Shown one piece after another: positions 22,210 through 33,515 of a stretch of 60,000 bases of DNA (position 1 is the first letter of the stretch; the number at the start of each line of letters is the position of its first letter). The stretch is from Lineus longissimus. Lineage: Eukaryota; Nemertea; Pilidiophora; Heteronemertea; Lineidae. Position numbers and translations under genes: made by a program. The notes beneath the pieces were generated by a model, which was not told the DNA's origin, made no database searches, and saw only the letters and a program-made list of their open reading frames with translations. The stretch is from contig NC_088322.1 of assembly GCF_910592395.1 (NCBI RefSeq), forward strand, positions 13,575,431 to 13,635,430, in the 5' to 3' direction.

Positions 22210-22495
22210 CTTGTATTGTGACCTTGACCCAATTTATCCAATGCCCTTGACCTAGTTGTATCCTGCAACCTTTATAACCCGACCTTGAAAACCCCCTCAT
22301 AGAGCCACTGATAGACACTGACTGAACATGCTGCAATTGAAGAACTGCTGATATAAAAACCAAGAATAGTCTTCGAAATATGACCTTGACCCAATTCTCA
22401 CCAACGACCTTTACCTAGTGTCAGACAATGGCCCTGACCTTGAAAACCTGCATCACAGAGCCACTGATGAACAGTGACTGAAAATTCTGCAGTTG
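22210..22495. repeat. Two diverged 162-bp units rich in TGACCTTGA
   Basis: TGACCTTGACCCAATTTATC at 22219 and TGACCTTGACCCAATTCTCA at 22381 start two related units, each later containing CCTTGAAAACC and CAGAGCCACTGATGAACAGT-like text. TGACCTTGA occurs at 22219, 22381 and 22435, with a one-base variant near 22280. Confidence 0.75.
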
Positions 22496-24059
22496 ACACA
22501 TTCCTAGGAGAGTGAGAGCAAATGTTTTCTGCTGTTTTCATTTTTTTAAGGATAATTCCAAACGCTCATGTAGAAACTGGAGTGGAATTTCGTTCATCCC
22601 AACTTCTTTGTAAATACTGCAAAGTGGAACTCTAAAATGCAGCAGAGTATAAGATGGTAAAGCAAATACTATTACCATCAGATGAATGTGACAGCTTGCA
22701 TAAGAGATGGAACCTTTGAGAGTTGAGGTGCAGTCTGAGCCACAAGTAATGCCCTTTACCGTTGTACAATGTTTGGATGAATAGGGCCTACTGTAGCGTT
22801 TCCACCCTTTTTAAAAGTAAAGCACTGCTGCTCATCAAGTCACTAGTTTTACTCTTTGTTTCCACTCTAGCCCACAAAGAGTGTGCAACATGGCAGTTTC
22901 CCGCTATAGTGCAATCAGGCCTTTACCCTGAACCAACCAATTGGCCATCTATAGAATTCCACAAATAACCACTAACTTCCCATCCCAGCCAAAGGAACAT
23001 CAACATAATCTAGTAAACACTAGAAAACTATGGTTTCGACTTTTCACTACCATTTTACAAGCATTTGATACAGGAAATACATCGACCGATCTTAAACGTT
23101 AACAGGTGAAAATCAACCTTGGTCCATCAATCCTTGTTCCTAGGATGGGATATAGCATCAAATGGAGAAGGAGCGGAGCTGGTTAAGCTGGAAATCACTA
23201 AAACATTCACACTCAGAGACTGTGGTATGGAACAGAATCTTTGAATATGACGAGAGAATTTCAAGCCTGTTCTGATAATATTGCATCAATATTGATGTAT
23301 GATAAGGATAGTTCCATCTTCAATGTGACACCAACTCATGAAGCCAACATCGCAATGGGGATATCATGCACAGGCAGCGAATGTCAAGGGCTCTACCCAA
23401 CCCCTCAAACCACCCACCCATCACCACTTAATCAATTATTCAAATATCCCATGCAACTGCATGAAGTATTTATTCAATCCTTATACTGAACAATAGGATT
23501 GAAGAAGACTTCCAACTTGTGTGCAATATGGCATATGGCATGTCTCTGTGAAATGGACCAATTCATGAATCAAGCTATTAATCATTCTGTGACATATGTC
23601 ATGGGCAATCTCAGAGCACAAGGGCTGAAATGTCCCCCAAGAGAGTTCTCCAAAGACATGTGACTCAAACAACATATTATAAGCTGATCTGGGCGATCCT
23701 GCAGCTGTTACGAAGATGAGATCAGCACTGGGGAGTTTTGTTTATCGGTGCAGCCTCCCCCCAAGTTCCATGCGTTTCCAGGGAATGTGTACTCCTTAGT
23801 AGAACTTCTTCTCGAAACCATGCTAAAGGACCGCAGTATGGGAAACGTATCGTAATCATACGAGTCCATGTCTGAAATTCCTTAGTCATAGTTCACGCTA
23901 ACATTGATTACCATACATTTTCAATAGTGGCCTGTTGTTTGGTACCAACCTACTTAAGAACCTAGCCAATTAAACCATCAGATCCCAAATTTCACGATTC
24001 ATTAATCCTAGTAGCTAATGTCTCCATTCGGTGTAAATCATTTGATTAGCGCTATTCTT
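22496..24059. other. No feature seen
   Basis: No gene or clear repeat is supported on either strand. Confidence 0.35.
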
Positions 24060-24345
24060 GAAGAAGCTGTGATTCAACTTTGGCTCATTCGATGATCTGG
24101 ATCATCGGGAGAATTGGAGAACGCTACGTATAACGTATACGCAGTAGGTTGCGGTGATAGACTGTGATCTAACTTCAGCTAATTCACTGACTGAATCTTG
24201 GGTCATAGCAGTGAGACATTATGCTACATCAGTGGGGAAGCAGCCAGTGGCTAGTTTTAGGTGAGACTATGATTTAACTTTGGACAATTCGATGACCAAA
24301 TCTTGTGCAATGTGAATGTCACATCTAATATGGCTTGGTACCAGT
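24060..24345. repeat. Degenerate tandem repeat, about three units
   Basis: Related strings GTGATTCAACTTTGGCTCAT, GTGATCTAACTTCAGCTAAT and ATGATTTAACTTTGGACAAT occur about 100-115 bp apart. Each is followed by a TTCGATGA or TTCACTGA word. Divergence is high, so the boundaries are approximate. Confidence 0.55.
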
Positions 24346-25340
24346 GAAGTTTTGGCAATCACTGTATGTGGTTTTTACAAGTTTTTAACAGCAAGCAGTC
24401 CTCAATGGGCTGGTGGTATGAATTCATGTGGTCAAATACCACAGGCTAATGCAGGAATGAATCAGCAAACTAAATGATTCAGTGCATGGAGATTTTTTCT
24501 TCATCATCAAAATCCTTGCCACTGACAATAACCAAGATCACATCAAATCCCTTAAAATCACAAGCCCAAGTTTCCCCTTTCTCCTAATCCTGGGCTATTT
24601 GACCCCCCATGCCCAAAGGTTGCTCAAAGTGTAAATACAATTATTAGAGATCAAACAAATCAATTAATTATTCATAACAATTTACACAGCGCTCAGAATG
24701 CCTTGGGTTAGGTTTTATGGAGTAAGCTATTAACCTGGTCACTATCAATCTGTAAGAATATCAAATAAAGCATAAAATTTGTTGTTTTTTAGAGTATGTG
24801 AAGTAGCCCTGTGCAGATCTTTATACATCTGACTCGACACCTGGGTTTCTTTGTGGCCATCCTTGGTAGGGAAAGTCTCAAATCAGGTCATTGTCAGAGA
24901 TGAACTTGTTGAACGCGGTGCCTTTACTGCTTCTAAACAGCCAAAATCAGGTATATTTCAGAGAACTCTCTCATATTTTGTTGACAACATGTGCTACCAT
25001 TCAATACCAAAACAAATTTATTCAGCGGAGTGGTCTGCAGTGTTAAAAGTTCATGGCCTTTCTGAGTAATGATCTTCTGATTGGTATAATGGTAAGCTTT
25101 CTGCACTTCCATGACCTGGCCATGCGGAGTCGAAAGCAACCTGTAAAGTTCACCACACAGACTGTCACTACCCAGTGTCACAATCTACAGGATTGTAAAA
25201 TGCCATGCTGGAATCCAACTTGTTACACCCAAGCAGAAATGACCCATAACTCTCTTCAATCAACAATAATGCCACATTTTTTACTTTTGGCTAGATTTTT
25301 CGGTAGGGTTGACTCTTTATTGTGTTGAGAGTTGACCAAG
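24346..25340. other. No feature seen
   Basis: No supported gene or repeat. Confidence 0.35.
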
Positions 25341-25429
25341 GGCACCACATTTGGCTAGAACGTGAAATCCTACAGCAATTAGAACTCCTTCAAAACGAAG
25401 TGATGGTGGGAATCTGTTCTTAGTTTTAA
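25341..25429. mobile_element. Left arm of a foldback element (family of 48711-48899)
   Basis: GGCACCACATTTGGCTAGAA, then CAATTAGAACTCCTTCAAAA and GGTGGGAATCTGTTCTTAG, matches the left arm of the complete foldback at 48711-48899. The right arm is missing; another foldback (25430-25605) starts where it should continue. Confidence 0.7.
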
Positions 25430-25605
25430 GGAAATGCTGTAAATATGACTTGATATGCCGTGTGGTACCAGGGTTTCCGCCCGGAATTTACGTTAGGGGG
25501 GGCACAATCCAATTTTTTTTTTCCGGATTGTGCCCCCCCTAACGTAAATTCCTGGTGGAAACCCTGATACCACACGGCATATCAAGTCATATTTACAGCA
25601 TTTCC
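25430..25605. mobile_element. Near-perfect 81-bp-arm hairpin element
   Basis: The arm 25430-25510 (GGAAATGCTGTAAATATGAC ... GGCACAATCC) pairs with 25525-25605 (GGATTGTGCC ... GTCATATTTACAGCATTTCC) around a 14-base AT-rich loop. Only a few mismatches separate the arms, so insertion or gene conversion is recent. No coding capacity. Confidence 0.92.
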
Positions 25606-26559
25606 CTCACCAACTCAAATTCTGCACAAAAAAATGCCAAACACTGCTGAATCAGAAATTAACATGATCACTCGGGGGTTTATAATTTGTGTCAATTGTC
25701 ACTGATTGCTTGATACAATCCGGTATCAGGGGGGTGATTAGAGACAGCAGGCTCCGCAAGATTAAGCAGTTGTCTTTTGGGAGGCGGCGCTTCTGCATAA
25801 GGCCATTTGTCATTCATGTTTACGAGGCTATCACTGTGTGTTAACCTTTTCTGATCTGAAGTCGCAAAGGGGAAGCTTTATCTCTCTTCACCAGATTCAT
25901 ACTACTTGACTGGTTCAGAATTTCCCCAATTGAACCAACTGGATGAGATGCAATTCACTTCTGAGTCAAAGTATAATGTACGTTAGACATACGAATTCTT
26001 ACACATTCTGGGACCATCTCAGTAGCGGACAAAGTAACAGCCAATAGGAGAACAAACAAGGCCTGGTCACGGATTGGCAGAACTTGATTCGGCACTGCAG
26101 GAAATCAAGCAGACATTCTCTATGATTATCAAATTAATTTGCCAAATTGTTGAAATCCTGATTTCCCAGCCTGGCTGTCGAGACAAGAATTGGAAGTGTA
26201 CTTTATCGGTATTGCCCATTTTCTATAAACACAACGCAATATCACCATTGGAAATATCGCAGCAATGGTCACAGAATTTACCATAGCAGTAAAGTCAGAC
26301 AAAATCCACAAATCTCAAACTTTTCTCCAAGGAGGCTAGTGTGTACCTATAGTGTACCCCGATGATGGTCGTTTTGAACCCTAGAACCAACAGGGACCAA
26401 GATAACAATACTACATTCACAGTGCCAGATTTTCTGGTTCATGAAACCCATTCTTCACAATGATTAAATGCCATGATACATGCACACGCATTTGTCAAAA
26501 TTCATAAATTGTCCAAATACACAGGTCTCTATTATTGGGCCATAATTGCGAGAAAAAGA
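25606..26559. other. No feature seen
   Basis: No supported gene or repeat. Confidence 0.35.
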
Positions 26560-26905
26560 GGTAAAGTTCAAAATTCTGAAAAATTTTCAATGCCAAAATT
26601 TTTTTGGGACTGATGATGTTTCGTCATTTTGAACAGAAAAAAAACAAGTGAAATAAGTATTTTGACTTGGAAATTTTTTCATCTTTCAGAGTTGAATTTT
26701 TTCAAATAAGTTCAAAATTCTGAAAAATTTCAAAGTTCAAATTTCAAATTTCAAAGTTCAAAGTCAAAAAACGTTTGGGATTGATGATGCTTTTTAATTT
26801 TGAGCAGAAAAAAAAGTGAAAAAAATTTGGACTTTCATCTTTCAGAGTTGAATTTTTTCATAAGTTAAAAAATTCTGAAAAATTTTCAAAAGTCCAAAAA
26901 CTCTC
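26560..26905. repeat. AT-rich dispersed satellite, locus 2
   Basis: This is the same unit as at 14570-14960: TTTGGGACTGATGATGTTTC, TTTTGAACAGAAAAAAAACA, and TCTTTCAGAGTTGAATTTTT. About 2.3 units are present. Confidence 0.85.
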
Positions 26906-28009
26906 ATCATTTTATAGCTTTTTACAGTCCAAGCTATTCAATTTAAAAGAGAAAAGCTTGGTGGCTCATTTTTTGCCCAAAGGCTTTCAGTGCAATCAGA
27001 TATTGGAAACTACTTGGAAGTGTCTCAAGTCGGGGAACGGTATATCGCAAAGTATTGAGTTTGGCGCAGGCAGAGCCGAAAACTGAAAGGCATGCACAGT
27101 GACTCGGCACATCCACGTTATCTGAAAGGCATCCATCACCACGGGCACATCCAGATCATCGACCGCCCAATATAGTAAGCGTCCGGTCTATCTAAAGTAT
27201 GTGTACTCCAAAACTAATTATTTACATATCATGAATCCCGATGAGGAGACACTCCTGCCTTAGGGGGAATTGATTGATGGCGAAGAAAGGAATCTCTGAC
27301 TTGTGCTTGGCCGATGTGGATGATTGAATTTGGCGCAAGAAACAATATGAAAGTCACATGAGAGGGGCAAATCCAAACCCAGTGAGCCCTGATGGTGGGA
27401 TCCAGAAAATGAGAGGGGGGCCCTCCCTCAGAAAAGTTTGGAAATCTCAGTGCCAAATAGGCTTTTTCTTGGCATCTGAGACACTGCCTTCTTAGGGAAA
27501 GTCGCCCAGAAAAATCATTGTTCTCCGTCGAATGGGGAGCACTCTTATGTTCCCCCTAACTTCACCAGTGCAACGTCTCTCTCATCCCTCTGCACACAAT
27601 TTTTCAAGGATTAATTCTCATCCCTTCCGAACCTGTCACTCTCCCAATAACGATCAATGGCGATCATTCCCCATGACGTTCCAAGACAACTTTATTAGTC
27701 CAATCACTTATGCAAATGAGGCAATTAAAGATGCAAATTGCACAAAGAGTGATATTTATGAGCTAAATTACTTCTGGAGGTGATTTGAGATGCAATTTTC
27801 TTTACTCAGTGCCAAAGAGACAGGATTGAAAAGTAGTGGATGGATTTAAAGTTTGATTGATTCCTGCAGAATTCGTATCTGAAGAAATGAGTTTGAAGAT
27901 TGATGCCAAAGGACAGGGGCCCTGAGAAACCTACCCTCGGCTGGGATGGACCAGGATGAAAACCGAGTTGCCTCCCATAGCCAACCTTGAGGGAGCTAAG
28001 GGTGGCACA
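26906..28009. other. No feature seen
   Basis: No gene is supported. Short frames at 27229-27783 have no recognisable product. Confidence 0.35.
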
Positions 28010-28068
28010 GTCAAGTGTCCAAGTCACGTGCCCAAGTCAAGTGCCCAAGTCACGTGCCCAAGTGCTAG
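28010..28068. repeat. Short minisatellite containing CACGTG
   Basis: Alternating units AAGTCACGTGCCC and AAGTCAAGTGCCC repeat four to five times, giving two perfect E boxes (CACGTG). Confidence 0.75.
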
Positions 28069-30880
28069 AATCCCTTACTACCGCCACTGTGGATGACTGA
28101 TATTGGCAATTATGATTTAATGACTCTCCAAATCATAAGGGAAGGGGTTGATAAGCACATCTAAACGCATCTTGGAACAGCATGCAACAAGATATTTTGC
28201 ACTTTCTTCTTTATTATCATCATGATTTGATTTCGAATTTGTATTTTATTCCAATTTACTCCATCACTTGGGGAGCTAGTTATAGTGATATACGAAACAT
28301 GTGGATCACGGTGATAACAACAATACTAACCATTCTTCATTCTTCATTCTTCTTAGGTTACAGAGGGCTTGCATATGGAGTTAGAACACCCAACTCAAAA
28401 ATATCCATATCAGACAACGTTTCAATTATTCACAAATCTTTTGAGGCCAAATCAGGGAACAAGCCTTGCAGCAGATTTGAAACATTGTGTCAGACGGGAG
28501 GAATCTTTCAGCTTCTTACAGCATATTCAGATCAATTAAGACAATCCTGCAAATGGCCTTGAAGCTACGTGACTTGCCAAAGGACACCAACAATCATGCC
28601 ACTTAGCAAGTGTCCCATCTGAAAAATAATGACCCTTGGAACCTTGGAACAAAGTAACTTGCCAAAGGACCCACATTACCTTGCCATTTAGCAGTTTTTA
28701 AGACATGGCCATCTGGTAAATGGCCTTGCCGATGTCACCACCCATGATTCAGACATGATGAGGCTAACGAGCCTGATTAAATGCCCAGCATGGGGTAGTT
28801 ACTCTGACATCTGTAGTAAGCTAGGACAGATGGAGGGTTAGCATATCACTATGATGAGCAATCTTGCCGAGAGACCTTGGAAAGATGAGCAGCGCAATCG
28901 AAAATTCATATTTCAAGTCTGTTTGATGTCATAAAGACAAAATCTGGGGTTCTTGGTTGGGCCAAGAAAACCACAAAACAAGACTACATTGCACAAGGCA
29001 GTAGTTGTTCTTAATGGATGTTGGTACAGATGCTGCTAAGTGATGTCATTTTGACATCAATTTCAGATGTCAATCTCTTCCATGACCCTGCTGACGTCGC
29101 CAACAAAATCACACCACACGTTGATAACATCACGGTTAACATCGTCACACTTCAGGCCTGTATCCAGCATACTCTAGACCAATCGCCGTCTAATACGCAA
29201 TCTATAATTAATTCGATCAGTCTACAGAAAAAGCTGCATTTGGCCAACCCATTTCACACAAATTACTGGGAAATATCCAATTAACTAAATGAGTCGCATA
29301 AAGTGAAATCCAATCTACTTTGCTACACTTTGTAACTTCTCTAGTTTTTTACTCCAGACACTGCAAAAAGTTGCCATAGATCAAAATTGAATTTCCTATG
29401 TGGAGATTGACTTGTTATAAATGATATGAACCTTTTAGCCCAAACATTTTTGTTATCTGGCCAAGTAACTATCGGCCGCCAAAGTTTGCTACAAGAAAAT
29501 GCAATTTCCTGGCGCTTGCCCCGTTTGTGGGTGTGGTGTTTGAGCATGTATCGTTTGAGTGTTTGTCACATGCGACAAGGGCCCTCAAAATGAGGCTGGC
29601 TGTGCGCGATAGGGTTGAAATATCTTACGATGACATCTTGACGCACTGTCAAGGTTGTGTCTGTTTGTTTCATTACAATATCAATAGAACCTATTGTTTT
29701 GTGATTGTCATTGTCTTGATATAATTTCATCATAAGTTGACAATTTCACCTGCATATCAGTGTGTAGTTAGGACACAAAGCGTACATGGTATTCTGCTCA
29801 ATTTAAGTTATTGTGAACTTTACGTGACATTGCAATATGGTTAGTGTAGCCAAGGTTTTTGAGACGAGTATGTCTGTTTGGACACTGACTCACCAAGGTC
29901 TTTTCTTTCTCTCATTTCTGGTATTAGCCATACCTATATTGTCTGTTGAAAGGGGAAACTAAAGACGGACAAACCATTTTCCAGATAGGGGAGTTCCGAG
30001 AGGTGTATGTAATGCAATGCACTAGTACTAGTCACAGATAACCCCTATTGGGTCATACCCATTCACTAGTGCTGGTTTAACACTCTTCACTGCAGGTGAA
30101 TTGAACTGTATCTATTCTGCTAACTAGAATTAGCCATTCTGCTAACTATAATTAGCCACTAATGATGATTAGAGGTGCCTGACTCATTAGACCACAGGTG
30201 TAAAAACACGGGACTGGGCATGCTAGTCTGTTTATTTGAAACAGTCGACAAGGTTAGCCAGGCTAAGAGGGTCCCTGGAGCTAGAAGTCATGTTTCAAGA
30301 GGATTAGCCAGTCAGGCAGCTCTGAGATAGGGTTGTGCGCCCTCAGTTATGACTCAGGTTTCAGCTGACAGTGCTGGTGGCCAGGGGCGGATCCAGGCTT
30401 ACGAGAAAACGGACATCCCATCCTCCCATATAGCTGGCCTTTGTATCATTCGAGAAGATTTGTTGAGGAGACCGAATTACACTCTTTCAAGTTGGGTCTT
30501 GTTCCGTGCCAGTATGGTTGGAGGGGAATTTGGGTTCTTGACCAGTATTTGTTCAGTCCTGTCAACATAGCCCAGCGCAGCCCACATGCCCCAATGTATC
30601 AATGGTGAACTCCCCTACTCTAGAGTTATGCTTCCAATTTCCGAACAAATCAGACCCGTGTTGCCCGCTAATTGATAATGCTATTTATAGCATAAATAAT
30701 CGCCACAACGTTGCTACTCGTTTACGTTATGAAAAAAATCAGTTTGCAGAAGGTGGCTACCTGTACCAACATTTGATTACTGACGCAGGTTCACAAATAT
30801 CGGACAAGAAGGTTAGGTTTTTTGCAAGGATGGGCACAGAGCTCCCCATTTTGTTGAGTTAAGTCTGTTTATACACTATC
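28069..30880. other. No confident feature
   Basis: Frames at 28182-28562 and 29018-29284 (plus strand) have no recognised domain. A diverged ~95-bp duplication is seen at about 28570-28720 (ACTTGCCAAAGGAC in both halves). No gene is called. Confidence 0.35.
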
Positions 30881-31085
30881 CCCTCACCGAAAAGCAGTGT
30901 GATATCAGTCAGGATTCAGTCAGGTTGCAGTGTTACCTCACATTTTTATGGCAGTGTTGAAATCAGTGGAAAGCTGCGTCATAGGGAGTGTTTTTCAGAC
31001 ACGCATTACCAAAGCACAGCAATCAAAAATAGGGGTTAGGGAGTCATAAGCAGTGGTAAGACAGTCAAAATCAGTGGTAACATGC
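30881..31085. mobile_element. Truncated left end of the 41-kb TIR element
   Basis: CCCTCACCGAAAAGCAGTGT, then CAGTCAGGTTGCAGTGTTAC and CATTTTTATGGCAGTGTTGA, matches 41224-41445 closely for about 200 bp. The element then stops, so this is a 5' fragment. Confidence 0.9.
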
Positions 31086-33172
31086 CAGTCACTTTCACAT
31101 CAGGATTGAAACCACCTCAACCATATAAATACTACCCAATCAATTTGCCGGTCGCAATTGCCGGTCCTACTGACCATAACTGCCACATATCGTGCAGCAT
31201 GAACCACCACAATTGACTGATTGACCATTGGCTCGCAGTCAAATTATAAAGACCACGGCCAATTTGGCAATATTTCTGCTGGCAAAATGATTCATTTGCC
31301 CAGAGATTGATAGATGACTGAAGCTTGCGGGCTTGCAGCGAACATGTGTTTTGGTCCAAGCTTGTAGGCACACAGGTTCCACCAGATCGCTTTTTTGGCA
31401 ATAGACTTTTATAAAGTTTTACATGAGATGTATAGCTTACTCGCTAGTCTTTAAACCAAGTAAACCTGGCACATTTCTCTGATTATTTCCCCTTTAACAG
31501 ATGGCCCATGTTGACAGACTTTCAGTCAATACTGCACTCGCGGGGAAAAAAAATCTATAGATAGATTATTCACTCGTGCATTTGTAGCTTATTTTATCAC
31601 ATCGAACAACTGAACCAAGCATTGAAACCAAATAGAAGCCAAACAGTCCTTCAAACTAACACTCGCTACAGGAAGTGTAGAGCAGATTCAATAAAGCACC
31701 TTGCAAACATGAGATTTTTTCACAATGACCTGCAAAAATTATCACTGCAATTGATGACAAAATGATCTCTCAACTGCGGGTAAAGTGATAACTATAAGGT
31801 TTGATATTTCTGAGCTTTTACAGTGCTTAATTGTGAACATTCCACCGCTTAACAGTACTTTGTTGAATTGACCAATATGGATCTTAAGCAATATTCTTGT
31901 CAATGTCGAGAGTGCATACCATCAATGTATTGTCAGGATGTTGACTTTCATTTCACTCTGTTGACATTTTCATACTATAGGTCTTGCCAGCTTTCAATGG
32001 GACGTGTGCAACTTGGGAGAGCTTGGTGAGGGCGGTGGGATCAATAGGGACCTCCGAGGTGGTAGGCAGCAGGCAGTGCAGATGCCTCCTCTTTGTCACG
32101 CTATAATCAGCCGAACAAGTCTTACTTACTATTACCACTTTCCCCACATTGTCTTCGCCTTTGTTATGTTGTCAGGACCATCTTGACCACGTGCCATCCA
32201 ATACAGTAGACGTCCATTCAGCTGTCATCGCCATAACATCACTGGGCCAAGGTTATGCCGATGCCACTGAGGGGCTTGGCAGTCTTGGTGATTGTCAACA
32301 TACATCTGTCAGTTCACGGTTGGTTCACTGGGCCAGTGGATACCATCCTACTGACAGCCTTAGTTGTCAATATACATTTGTCATGTCATGGTTAGTTAAC
32401 TCAGGGGCTGTTGGTCAGATATAGAAATCGTATTTGGGATCCATCACTCTGGTAACTCAGAGAGTCTGTTGTCGTCATGGATTGCAACAACTTTTGAGAT
32501 GATCCCTTAGCATCAATGTCTCATCATTTCCATGACTTCAACGCAGTGACCTTGGCAAAAGTGGACCATAACTTGACCCTCCACTTCCCTCAAAAGCCCA
32601 AATCACAATATCCCCATGACGCAACCTCTAATTGTCCTATTAATCACCTCATCTTATTTTCGGACCCTTTCAAAGGCCCCCATGCAGCCCACAATAAACC
32701 CCTGGGGTTTTATGTAATGTGCTCGAGATGCTTGAGTTTTAGAAAGTTGTGCCCCTTAGAAATTTGTCTCTTTACACAATGAATGCACGTGGAGGAATTT
32801 TCTAGCACAGCATCTGAACCCAGTGAAGCCCAATGGCAATATCTGAAGTTCCCATTTACCCACTTGAACAGAGCAATGAACAGTATGAGGGTTATAACGT
32901 CACTCTTGGTGCAGAACTCTCATTCCCATTTGAGCGAGCATGTTAAACTTATAAATAATTACACTAAAACAGCGACACTGATTAAAACGGTAAGAGAACA
33001 CCCTTTTAGAAGTAACCTTATGAAATATTCATATTGTTCTGTTTGCACCTGTGCCAGATATTGCTGTTTTTAAAATGACATTTTCTCTTAAAAGCAATGT
33101 ACTTTTAACTCAATGATTCTTACTTGCTCTGCGGGATCAGCCAAGTTATATTTCATAATTTCTCAACTATGA
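31086..33172. other. No confident feature
   Basis: No gene is supported. Around 32280-32420 two diverged copies of TTGTCAACATACATCTGTCA occur about 70 bp apart. Confidence 0.35.
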
Positions 33173-33515
33173 TTAAAGGGAACTGGAACCGCCGAGCGAT
33201 TTATTCAACTTTTCGACTTTCACCGCCCGAGAAAGTCAAACTTCCAACTTCCTATTCGAGTTCAGATTTGTAGTTCCGCCCCCAGTGCCCGAGCATGCGC
33301 AGTTCAATTTGTTATTATTGAGAATCATGTGAGAATCACGTGAGTCATGCGATCTTTCATTCATGAGTTTTCGTAGTAAATTCCATAGTAGTGACGTCAC
33401 TCAATGATTGACAGTTGGGCGCCATGTTTCATTCATGCCTCGTTCTGATCACCCGATACGCGGGAAATGAAAACGAGGTCATACGAACTGGCTTGGCGGT
33501 TTCAGTTCCCTTTAA
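33173..33515. mobile_element. TTAA-flanked MITE (Kolobok- or piggyBac-type)
   Basis: TTAA (33173-33176), then AGGGAACTGGAACCGCC, and at the other end GGCGGTTTCAGTTCCCT then TTAA (33512-33515). The target is a TTAA duplication and termini begin AGGG. TTAA with purine-rich ends fits Kolobok best; piggyBac also uses TTAA. The 335-bp interior contains GCATGCGCA and is non-coding. Confidence 0.85.

Noticed and set aside
28182-28562. 126-codon plus-strand frame
   Set aside because: Hydrophobic start but no recognisable family and no paired splice sites.
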